A stretch of DNA of 64,000 nt from Pseudomonas sp. FP2335 (lineage in GTDB: Bacteria; Pseudomonadota; Gammaproteobacteria; Pseudomonadales; Pseudomonadaceae). Positions 56,810 through 64,000 of the stretch are shown here, one piece after another (position 1 is the first letter of the stretch; every line of letters begins with the position of its first letter). Location of the stretch: contig NZ_CP117437.1 in assembly GCF_030687535.1 (NCBI RefSeq), positions 827,501 to 891,500 on the forward strand, written 5' to 3'. The position numbers were made by a program, and so were the translations under genes. The notes below the pieces were generated by a model. That model was not told the origin of the DNA and made no database searches. It saw only the letters and a list, made by a program, of their open reading frames with translations.

Positions 56810-57359
56810 GATTGAGGTTCTCCGCGGGTAGGGTGACATTGTTGGCCAGGGCGCTGGCACGCCAGATCACGGCTTGCCAGACAGTGTCGAGCTTGCTGGC
56901 GGCTGGCATCTGAAGTGCGCTCTCGAGTTGTTGCACCCGCTGGCGGGAGAAGCTGAGCCGCAGGCGCTGCCAGATGGCTGGGTCAACCCAGCTACGCAGG
57001 TAATACAGAGGGTCTACGCTGGGTTTGTGGGACGCGGGGGGGAGCGCCATGGACAGACGCGCGCACCATTCGCGTTGATCCGTGCTCAAGGCGCTGTCGT
57101 GCTGTGGATGGTAAATGCCCTCGACCAGCGCCAGCATCAGTTCCCGTTGCGCGGTCGGTGCCAGCACCAAGTGCAACAGGGCTGGGGAGGGGTGAATCGG
57201 CAGGCACGGGGTAATGCCCAGTGCGACACCTATGCGTTCATGCCGGCTTCGGCACAGTGTCTTGGCGGCAGGTGAGTCCAGGTCGAAGGGCCACCAGTCC
57301 TGTTGCGAATGGCTCCAGGGAGATGTCCACCAGCGTGCCCATTGGTACAGCTCATTCAT
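56787..57359 (-). CDS. hrpD: HrpD (SctK-position) protein
   Basis: This 190-aa protein (MNELYQWARWWTSPWSH) is Trp- and Leu-rich at the N-terminus and sits between hrcJ and hrpE, where HrpD is found in Hrp systems; such proteins correspond to the SctK sorting-platform subunit. The family is weakly conserved. Starts at 57359 and 57383 (MTHQAPHS) are both possible; the former overlaps hrcJ by 8 bases only. Confidence 0.78.
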   Translation of the reverse strand: MNELYQWARWWTSPWSHSQQDWWPFDLDSPAAKTLCRSRHERIGVALGITPCLPIHPSPALLHLVLAPTAQRELMLALVEGIYHPQHDSALSTDQREWCARLSMALPPASHKPSVDPLYYLRSWVDPAIWQRLRLSFSRQRVQQLESALQMPAASKLDTVWQAVIWRASALANNVTLPAENLNHALPTQD

Positions 57360-58146
57360 GGAGTGCGGTGCTTGGTGGGTCATTGACCTGTGCCATTTCC
57401 GGGCGTAGTTTTTTCCGAAGCCAGAATGCCAGCCCTGCGGCCGATAGCGCCAACGCAATCAGCAGTGCTGCCAGCGCTGTCTGCCAAAACGTCAGATCTT
57501 TCTCGGGTACCAAGAAAGCCCCGAAATAGGTCAGGCGTTCCTGTTCGACATAGGCGGTTGCAGGTACGAAGGTGACGGTGAGTTTTTCTGGGTTGTCCAC
57601 CGTGGTAGTCATGCCTGGGATGCTGCTGGCGACCATTCTGCGCACACGTGGCCTGATGTTATCGGGGTCCAGGCGCGGGTCATGCTTGATAAAGACCGAG
57701 GCCGATGCAGGTTGAACGGGTTCGCCCGGGGCCACGCGTTCGGGTAACACGACATGCACCCTCGCGACGATGACCCCGTCGATGTTGGATAACGTGGCCT
57801 CCAGTTCCTGTGATAACGCGTAGATGTAACGGGCCCGTTCCTCCAGGGGGGTGGAGATGACACCCTCCTTGCGGAAAATCTCTCCCAGCGTGGAACGCGC
57901 GGTTTTGGGCAGCCCCGCAGCCTCCAGCGTGCGTACCGCGCGGGCGATGTCGCTGGTTTTCACCCGAACGACCACACCGTCCTTTTCCAATGTCTTTTGG
58001 GCGCGGATTTGTTTATCCGCCAGCTCGGCAATGACATCGTTGGCTTCCTGCTCGGACAGTTGGCGGTGAAGTTCGATGCGTTCACTACAGCCGGCAAGGA
58101 GGAGTGCCAGCGTTAACAGTAAACAAGTGATGAGACGGCTGCGCAT
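57352..58146 (-). CDS. hrcJ: HrcJ (SctJ), inner-membrane ring lipoprotein
   Basis: This 264-aa lipoprotein of the YscJ/PrgK/FliF family has a lipobox LAGC (C20), the segment LHRQLSEQEANDVIAELADKQI, the family box IVARVHVVLPER, and a C-terminal membrane helix (about 220-242). It forms the 24-mer inner ring with HrpQ. ATG 58146 begins at the signal peptide. Confidence 0.95.
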   Translation of the reverse strand: MRSRLITCLLLTLALLLAGCSERIELHRQLSEQEANDVIAELADKQIRAQKTLEKDGVVVRVKTSDIARAVRTLEAAGLPKTARSTLGEIFRKEGVISTPLEERARYIYALSQELEATLSNIDGVIVARVHVVLPERVAPGEPVQPASASVFIKHDPRLDPDNIRPRVRRMVASSIPGMTTTVDNPEKLTVTFVPATAYVEQERLTYFGAFLVPEKDLTFWQTALAALLIALALSAAGLAFWLRKKLRPEMAQVNDPPSTALHE

Positions 58147-58153
58147 AGGTTTC

Positions 58154-58516
58154 CTATTGCAGATTGGTGGTTTTTTCCACCATCGCAATACCGTGTTTGA
58201 TGACTTTCACTGACACTGACAGGAGTTCCTTGCTTTCAACCAACGCCAGGGGCACTTGTGCTGCCTTTAGGGAGTGCTTGCCGCTGGCGAAGTCTTTCAA
58301 CCCTCTGGATACCAGGTCTGACTTGCTCTTGAGGGCAGTGGATTGCTCCGCCAGATAGTGAGCGCTAATGGCCGGAGCCGAGGGCTTTGGACCGCTATCG
58401 TTCATCAACGCCGAGGCAAAAAAATGGCTGTCGAGCGTGGAGTCGGCAGGCGTTGCCATGTCGTTTCTTTGTACAAGAGTTTGAGGCTGTGAGACCCACT
58501 CGGTTTTCGAAAGCAT
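58154..58516 (-). CDS. hrpB: HrpB (SctI), inner rod protein
   Basis: This 120-aa protein has a Ser/Thr-rich N-terminus and a C-terminal helix (VESKELLSVSVKVIKHGIAMVEKTTNLQ) typical of HrpB/YscI inner-rod proteins, which join the needle or pilus to the export gate. It lies 7 bases before hrcJ. ATG 58516 is used; the in-frame extension upstream is not supported. Confidence 0.82.
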   Translation of the reverse strand: MLSKTEWVSQPQTLVQRNDMATPADSTLDSHFFASALMNDSGPKPSAPAISAHYLAEQSTALKSKSDLVSRGLKDFASGKHSLKAAQVPLALVESKELLSVSVKVIKHGIAMVEKTTNLQ

Positions 58517-58588
58517 TTGACACTCCAAGTGTATCGGTGGGGACTTGCCTCCTCCATCAATGAACTGAGGAGACAAGTCGTTTTATGC

Positions 58589-58822
58589 TTAAGCCCTTGC
58601 GGAGCCAATCTGCGTCATAAGTTTGGTGGAGAAGTCGAGCTTCATGCCTTCTACGGTTTGGTGGTAGTTCTGCGCATTTTTCTTGCGCAGATTTTGTTGT
58701 TGAAGCACCGCCGCGGTGTCGCTGTCCATTTCGCCGAATGCGCCGCTGACATCGTTTCCGCTTCCGTATCCGTTTGTGTAAATATTATTACTGTTGTATC
58801 CGGTAATAGTGTCAATAGTCAT
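58589..58822 (-). CDS. Small secreted subunit at the HrpA (pilin/needle) position
   Basis: This 77-aa protein (MTIDTITGYNSNNIYTNGYG) is first in the hrpB-hrcJ-hrpD-hrpE operon, 85 bases after an hrp box. It has an Asn/Gly/Tyr-rich, probably unstructured N-terminus without signal peptide and an amphipathic C-terminal half (VLQQQNLRKKNAQNYHQTVEGMKLDFSTKLMTQIG). That fits a type III pilin or needle subunit, whose C-terminal helix packs the filament. It is shorter than the roughly 110-aa HrpA of P. syringae, and no HrpZ gene precedes hrpB. Identity as pilin is inferred from position and length. Confidence 0.6.
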   Translation of the reverse strand: MTIDTITGYNSNNIYTNGYGSGNDVSGAFGEMDSDTAAVLQQQNLRKKNAQNYHQTVEGMKLDFSTKLMTQIGSARA

Positions 58823-58907
58823 ATTAATTACCTGCTTTCAATATGGTTAGTGCCTAAATAATAGACATATAGCATGCCTAAAATCTTTAGAGCCTAGGCT
58901 CATCAAT

Positions 58908-58936
58908 TGAGTGGTCGAAGAGGTAGAAAACGTTCC
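58908..58936 (-). promoter_or_regulatory. hrp box (HrpL promoter) of the hrpA-hrpB-hrcJ-hrpD-hrpE operon
   Basis: On the minus strand GGAACG, 16 bases, CCACTCA: five of six bases of the first block and the full CCACnnA block. It is 85 bases before the first gene. Confidence 0.85.
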
Positions 58937-58945
58937 AGAATTATA

Positions 58946-58978
58946 TTTCTAAAGTGTTTCTGAAGTGTTTCTAAAGAT
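58946..58978. repeat. Three 11-bp tandem repeats next to the hrp box
   Basis: TTTCTAAAGTG, TTTCTGAAGTG and TTTCTAAAGAT follow one another without gap, starting 9 bases upstream (in transcription sense) of the hrp box. The 11-base period places copies about one helical turn apart on one face of the DNA, as for a cooperative binding site. Confidence 0.7.
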
Positions 58979-59003
58979 GTTGTCGTCGAGTTTAGGTGGA
59001 TGC

Positions 59004-59918
59004 CTAGGTCAATATATTCAAATGCTTCAAACGGTAATACAGTGTTCGCTTGGCAACGCCCAGTTCTGCGGCGACACGCTCCACGCAGTCCGCATGACGT
59101 TTCAACGACTCCTCGATCAATGACTTTTCGATTTGCTGCAGGCGCTCTTTCAACGGCATGAACCGAGCATCTTTTACCGGCGAATCGAGGGGCCGCATGC
59201 CCAACACAAAGCGTTTGGCTGCCGAACGTAATTCGCGGACATTACCCAGCCAGCGGTGGCAGAGCAATTGTTGGAGTAACGTATCGGTTGGTGTAGGCGC
59301 GGGGCAGTCGAAGTATTGCGCTTCTTGTCGCACCATATCCATAAACAGCGGAATGATTTGCTCTTGCCGATTACGCAGTGGCACAAGGTTGATGCTCACG
59401 ACATTCAGGCGAAAGTAAAGATCACGTCGAAAGGTGCCTTGTTCGACCATGTCATGCAGCGATTGCTGAGCGGACGCGATGACGCGCATGTCCACTGGGA
59501 TGAACCGGGTCGACCCCAAGCGCTCGACACCGCGCGACTCCAAGACTCGAAGCAGTTTGGCCTGCAGGGGCAGCGGCATGCTGTCGATTTCATCCAGGTA
59601 CAACGTACCCAGGTGTGCGGCTTCGATAAAGCCTGCCCTCGACTGCACTGCACCGGTATAGGCGCCACTATTGACCCCGAATAATTGGCCTTCGGCGAGA
59701 GTTTCCGGGATGGCTGCACAGTTAACGGCGACCAGGTTTCCACGGCGGCCAGACAATCGATGTACCCGCTGCGCCAAGGTATCTTTGCCGGTGCCGGTTT
59801 CTCCTAGTAATAGGATGTCTATATTAAGTGTTGCGGTCGTATTGAGGGTGCTTTCAATTTCCGAGCCTGCAATAAAGAGGGGATCTACTTCATTGTGCTT
59901 GTGAATAAAGACCGACAT
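59004..59918 (-). CDS. rspR: HrpR/HrpS-like sigma-54 activator (RspR type)
   Basis: This 304-aa enhancer-binding protein has an AAA+ domain with Walker A GETGTGKD (39-46), the sigma-54 contact loop as GAYTGA (85-90; most relatives have GAFTGA) and Walker B LYLDEID, then a Fis-type helix-turn-helix at the C-terminus (CVERVAAELGVAKRTLYYRLKHLNI). It has no receiver domain, as in HrpR/HrpS. P. syringae needs a HrpR-HrpS pair; only one copy is present here, so it probably works as a homohexamer on the hrpL promoter. The region upstream (59919-60143) shows no gene and no clear promoter. Confidence 0.9.
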   Translation of the reverse strand: MSVFIHKHNEVDPLFIAGSEIESTLNTTATLNIDILLLGETGTGKDTLAQRVHRLSGRRGNLVAVNCAAIPETLAEGQLFGVNSGAYTGAVQSRAGFIEAAHLGTLYLDEIDSMPLPLQAKLLRVLESRGVERLGSTRFIPVDMRVIASAQQSLHDMVEQGTFRRDLYFRLNVVSINLVPLRNRQEQIIPLFMDMVRQEAQYFDCPAPTPTDTLLQQLLCHRWLGNVRELRSAAKRFVLGMRPLDSPVKDARFMPLKERLQQIEKSLIEESLKRHADCVERVAAELGVAKRTLYYRLKHLNILT

Positions 59919-60143
59919 TGTAAAGAGGCTCCGCCAACGCTATTGCTTTATGGCTGGGCGAACGACCTGTTAGCCTCGCCAGCAGGTCGAAACTTATCAG
60001 GGTGGGAGGTAGGGTTGAAAGGGGTAAGCAGCTAAAGTGTTGTAGGATAAACGGAGGGCCTATGGTGGTTGAGTGGTTTTGATGCGCACTGTATATGTAA
60101 GATTAATCTTAAAGTTGTTTATCTATGACAATCAGGCAGGTAC

Positions 60144-60173
60144 AAAAAAGCCGATGCATTGCATCGGCTTTTT
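60144..60173. terminator. Bidirectional terminator after ychF
   Basis: AAGCCGATG / CATCGGCTT with A-run before and T-run after; it ends ychF transcription 16 bases beyond its stop and marks the right boundary of the secretion cluster. Confidence 0.9.
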
Positions 60174-60189
60174 ATCTGCAGCGTGAAAC

Positions 60190-61290
<1,101 letters not shown>

Positions 61291-61313
61291 GGTGTTTCCC
61301 CTCGGATAAAGAG

Positions 61314-61898
61314 TCAGGCCTTCTGGCTGTGCAGGTTTTTCATCGCGCGGTTCCATTCACCGGCGAAGATATCCGGCAGCACGCCGAGGGCAAAGTCGAT
61401 GCTGGCATCGAGTTTTTCCTGTTCGGCGCGTGGCGCACGACCCAGGACGAAATTTGAAACCATACTGGCAACGCCTGGGTGGCCAATGCCGAGCCGCAGA
61501 CGGTAGAAATTATTCTGATTGCCCAACTGCGCGATGATGTCGCGCAGGCCATTGTGCCCGCCATGCCCACCGCCGAGCTTGAGCTTGGCAACACCGGGTG
61601 GCAGGTCCAGTTCGTCATGGGCCACCAGGATTTCTTCGGGTTTGATCCGGAAGAAGTTCGCAAGCGCCGCCACGGCTTGGCCGCTACGGTTCATGTAGGT
61701 GGTGGGAATCAGCAGACGAACATCCTGACCCTGGTGCGAGAAGCGCCCGGTCAGGCCAAAATACTTGCGATCGGCCACAAGGTTCACACCTTGCGCGTGG
61801 GCGATGCGCTCAACAAAAAGGGCCCCCGCGTTATGCCGGGTCTGTTCGTATTCGGCGCCTGGATTTCCCAGGCCAACGATCAGTTTAATGGCAGTCAC
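61314..61898 (-). CDS. pth: Peptidyl-tRNA hydrolase
   Basis: This 194-aa enzyme frees tRNA from stalled peptidyl-t[22 protein letters not shown] holds the catalytic His (H22); N (TTYMNRSG) and D ([11 protein letters not shown]) are present, as is GHNGLRDI. The start is GTG at 61898, with AAGGAAGG 10 bases upstream; an ATG at 61964 would add a foreign extension. Confidence 0.95.
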   Translation of the reverse strand: MTAIKLIVGLGNPGAEYEQTRHNAGALFVERIAHAQGVNLVADRKYFGLTGRFSHQGQDVRLLIPTTYMNRSGQAVAALANFFRIKPEEILVAHDELDLPPGVAKLKLGGGHGGHNGLRDIIAQLGNQNNFYRLRLGIGHPGVASMVSNFVLGRAPRAEQEKLDASIDFALGVLPDIFAGEWNRAMKNLHSQKA

Positions 61899-61921
61899 GA
61901 CAGGGGCCCTTCCTTTGGAGT

Positions 61922-61930
61922 TGTGGATAA
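61922..61930 (-). promoter_or_regulatory. DnaA box between rplY and pth
   Basis: TTATCCACA on the minus strand, 23 bases upstream of the pth GTG. It is a perfect consensus; function is not known. The remainder of 61899-62065 shows no gene. Confidence 0.4.
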
Positions 61931-62065
61931 CATCGCCAAACCAAGGTGCGGCGAAAGTGGACAACAGTAGCTCATTTACTCAAGAGTAAACGTCGCGTTA
62001 TCGCCCGCTTTCTCGCTACGTTTCGGTCCGCGATGTTTCCTCAAGCTCCGACGTTACAGAGTGAT

Positions 62066-62656
62066 TTACTCTGCAGCGTCTGCTTCTGGAGCAACGCGTG
62101 GAGCGTGTACGTTTGCAACAGCTTTGTCATCACCGTGAGCCAGTGCAACAAACTCAACGCCTTTAGGGGCCTTGAGGTCGGACAGGTGGATGATGGCGCC
62201 AACTTCAGCGGTCGACAGGTCGACTTCGATGAACTCAGGCAGGTCTTTCGGCAGGCAGGTCACTTCGATTTCGTTCACAACGTGAGAAATCTCGCCGCCT
62301 TTCTTGACCGGAGCTTCTTCGCCGACGAAGTGCACAGGCACGACAGCGGTCAGTTTCTGGCCAGCTACAACGCGAACGAAGTCAGCGTGCATGATGAACT
62401 GCTTGGACGGGTGACGCTGCATCGCTTTAACGATGACGTTCTGCTTGGCGCCGTCGACGTTCAGCTCGATAACGTGGCTGTAGGCAGCTTCGTTTTCGAA
62501 CAGCTTGGCGATTTCCTTGGCCAGGATGGTCACGGATTCAGCAGGCTTGTTACCACCGTATACAACGGCTGGGATGTTGGCGGCGTGACGCAGGCGGCGG
62601 CTCGCACCTTTCCCCAGGTCAGTACGCGCTTGAGCGTTCAGAGTAAAGTCAGTCAT
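62066..62656 (-). CDS. rplY: 50S ribosomal protein L25 (Ctc form)
   Basis: This 196-aa protein is the long Ctc/TL5 form of L25: the N-terminal 5S-binding domain ([35 protein letters not shown]) plus a C-terminal beta domain ending in an Ala-rich tail. It binds 5S rRNA. Order prs-rplY-pth-ychF is the standard Pseudomonas arrangement. Confidence 0.96.
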   Translation of the reverse strand: MTDFTLNAQARTDLGKGASRRLRHAANIPAVVYGGNKPAESVTILAKEIAKLFENEAAYSHVIELNVDGAKQNVIVKAMQRHPSKQFIMHADFVRVVAGQKLTAVVPVHFVGEEAPVKKGGEISHVVNEIEVTCLPKDLPEFIEVDLSTAEVGAIIHLSDLKAPKGVEFVALAHGDDKAVANVHAPRVAPEADAAE

Positions 62657-62720
62657 TTTGTATCTCCAAAATAGCCATCATCGAGTGGCGTTTGCGACCA
62701 GCGCCGTTCTCGATATGGGC

Positions 62721-62763
62721 AAAAAAGCCCCGCCCCGACAGAATGCCGGGGCGGGGCGCTTTT
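62721..62763 (-). terminator. Terminator after prs
   Basis: On the minus strand GCGCCCCGCCCCGGC-ATTCT-GTCGGGGCGGGGC is followed by TTTTTT, 30 bases beyond the prs stop. The strong stem suggests rplY has its own promoter or depends on readthrough. Confidence 0.9.
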
Positions 62764-62793
62764 CGTCAGTGAAATGATCCGAAGGTTTGACCC

Positions 62794-63735
62794 TTAACGG
62801 AACATCGCGCTGATCGATTCTTCATTGCTGATGCGGCGAACCGCTTCGGCAACTACCGGTGCGATATCCAGTTGGCGGATACGCGAACAGGCTTGAGCTG
62901 CAGCGGACAACGGGATGGTGTTGGTCACCACCAGTTCGTCCAGCATGGAGTTCTCGATGTTCTCGATCGCTCGACCCGACAGCACAGGGTGTGTGCAGTA
63001 GGCGAAGACTTTTGCGGCACCGTGCTCTTTCAAGGCTTTCGCCGCGTGGCACAGGGTGCCGGCGGTGTCGACCATGTCATCAACCAGAATACAGGTACGC
63101 CCTTCGACATCACCGATGATATGCATCACTTCAGAGTGATTGGCTTTTTCACGGCGTTTGTCGATGATCCCGAGGTCCACGCCCAAGGATTTGGCAACAG
63201 CCCGTGCACGCACGACGCCACCAATGTCCGGGGACACGATCATCAGGTTTTCAAAGCGCTGGTCTTCGATGTCATCCACCAGGACTGGGGAGCCGTAGAT
63301 GTTATCTACCGGAATATCGAAGAACCCCTGGATTTGGTCAGCGTGCAGGTCAACCGTGAGAACACGGTCGATACCTACCACGGTCAGCATGTCAGCGACA
63401 ACTTTCGCGCTGATGGCCACACGTGCGGAGCGCGGACGGCGATCCTGACGGGCATAACCAAAGTAAGGGATTACAGCTGTGATTCGAGTCGCTGAGGAGC
63501 GGCGGAAGGCATCAGCCATCACGACGAGTTCCATCAGGTTATCGTTGGTCGGAGCGCAAGTCGGCTGAATAATGAAGACGTCTTTACCGCGGACGTTTTC
63601 ATTGATCTCGGCTGTAATTTCACCGTCGGAGAATTTACCGACAGAGATGTCACCGAGAGGGATATGCAGCTGACGTACGACACGTCGAGCCAGATCGGGG
63701 TTGGCGTTCCCCGTAAAGACCATCATCTTGGACAC
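62794..63735 (-). CDS. prs: Ribose-phosphate pyrophosphokinase (PRPP synthase)
   Basis: This 313-aa enzyme makes PRPP from ribose 5-phosphate and ATP. Visible are the ATP-loop region, [35 protein letters not shown] (the PRPP synthase signature) and [17 protein letters not shown] (PRPP-binding loop; [12 protein letters not shown]). Length is normal. It lies downstream of tRNA-Gln and ispE, the usual context. Confidence 0.97.
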   Translation of the reverse strand: MSKMMVFTGNANPDLARRVVRQLHIPLGDISVGKFSDGEITAEINENVRGKDVFIIQPTCAPTNDNLMELVVMADAFRRSSATRITAVIPYFGYARQDRRPRSARVAISAKVVADMLTVVGIDRVLTVDLHADQIQGFFDIPVDNIYGSPVLVDDIEDQRFENLMIVSPDIGGVVRARAVAKSLGVDLGIIDKRREKANHSEVMHIIGDVEGRTCILVDDMVDTAGTLCHAAKALKEHGAAKVFAYCTHPVLSGRAIENIENSMLDELVVTNTIPLSAAAQACSRIRQLDIAPVVAEAVRRISNEESISAMFR

Positions 63736-63781
63736 GCGCAGTACCTAGAGGCTGAGGGTAACCTGGATGAGTATTAGAAAA

Positions 63782-63856
63782 TGGCAGGGGCGGCTGGATT
63801 CGAACCAACGCATGGCAGGATCAAAACCTGCTGCCTTACCGCTTGGCGACGCCCCT
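63782..63856 (-). tRNA. tRNA-Gln (TTG)
   Basis: A 75-nt tRNA on the minus strand starting AGGGGCGTCGCCAAGCGG, with TTG anticodon (GTTTTGATC), T-arm GGTTCGAATCC and encoded CCA. It lies between ispE and prs, as in other Pseudomonas. Confidence 0.96.
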
Positions 63857-63893
63857 GTATCTGTTGCAACGAGTGCCTAACACTCGGTTCCTT

Positions 63894-64000
63894 TTAGAGC
63901 ATACTTTGCAGCTTGCGATGCAACATCGAAACGTTGCTTCCCTTTGCTACAAACCCTGTAAGGGTCTCTGTAAGAAGGGCCGAGACTTTATCAGCTTCAG
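63894..64000 (-). CDS. ispE: 4-diphosphocytidyl-2-C-methyl-D-erythritol kinase, C-terminal end (IspE)
   Basis: The last 34 codons and the stop of a gene that enters from the right edge. The translation ends [20 protein letters not shown], matching the IspE C-terminus (E. coli: FVAKGANLSPLHR). IspE phosphorylates an intermediate of the non-mevalonate isoprenoid pathway. The position next to tRNA-Gln and prs agrees. Confidence 0.85.
   Translation of the reverse strand, partial: EADKVSALLTETLTGFVAKGSNVSMLHRKLQSML

Noticed and set aside
42174..60143. Secretion cluster as an island integrated at tRNA-Met
   Set aside because: The cluster lies on the 5' side of the tRNA, whereas integration normally uses the 3' end. 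I found no copy of the tRNA 3' end near 60 kb and no integrase gene.

Overview
The window is a 64 kb chromosomal stretch of a Pseudomonas, most likely of the P. fluorescens complex. The evidence is the rRNA operon type, the gene order around holD-rimI and prs-rplY-pth-ychF, an OprD-family porin, several Pseudomonas-type REP hairpin pairs, high GC, and a Hrp-type type III secretion cluster with one NtrC-type activator. Species is an inference from recognised families, not from a database search.

Layout. 1-3.6 kb: end of an rRNA operon (partial tRNA-Ile, tRNA-Ala, 23S, 5S, terminator). 3.7-7.3 kb: an envelope lipid-transport operon with two single-module PqiA/LetA proteins and a six-MCE-domain LetB/PqiB protein. 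7.4-12.3 kb (minus): mksF-mksE-mksB, an SMC-like condensin operon without a neighbouring mksG nuclease. It is divergent from holD-rimI (12.4-13.6 kb) across a region with two perfect DnaA boxes. 13.7-18.8 kb: a 49-aa acidic protein, carbonic anhydrase, a SET-domain protein, an unknown secreted protein, a Tat-exported phosphatase-family lipoprotein and a small unknown protein. 19-21.7 kb: two transporters, the second with a TTG start. 22-29.7 kb: the heavy-metal efflux system CzcCBA and its two-component regulators, followed by an OprD-family porin and a DUF2790 protein. 32-42 kb: a BdlA-like PAS/MCP protein, a flavin-reductase-like protein, a LysR gene divergent from a deletion-damaged MFS pseudogene, AraC and LysE genes, ddl, pgeF, ggt, a PhzF-like gene and tRNA-Met.

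42.4-60 kb: a type III secretion system with Hrp-type gene order and all nine conserved hrc genes intact. The regulatory chain can be read in the DNA. A single HrpR/S-like activator (rspR-type) presumably acts on a sigma-54 promoter that I can see upstream of the ECF sigma gene hrpL. Three hrp boxes then lie before hrpJ, hrpF and hrpA. hrpV, hrpG, hrpZ and translocator genes are absent, and hrcQ is one gene with a possible internal GTG start.

60.2-64 kb (minus): housekeeping genes ychF, pth, rplY, prs, tRNA-Gln and the 3' end of ispE.
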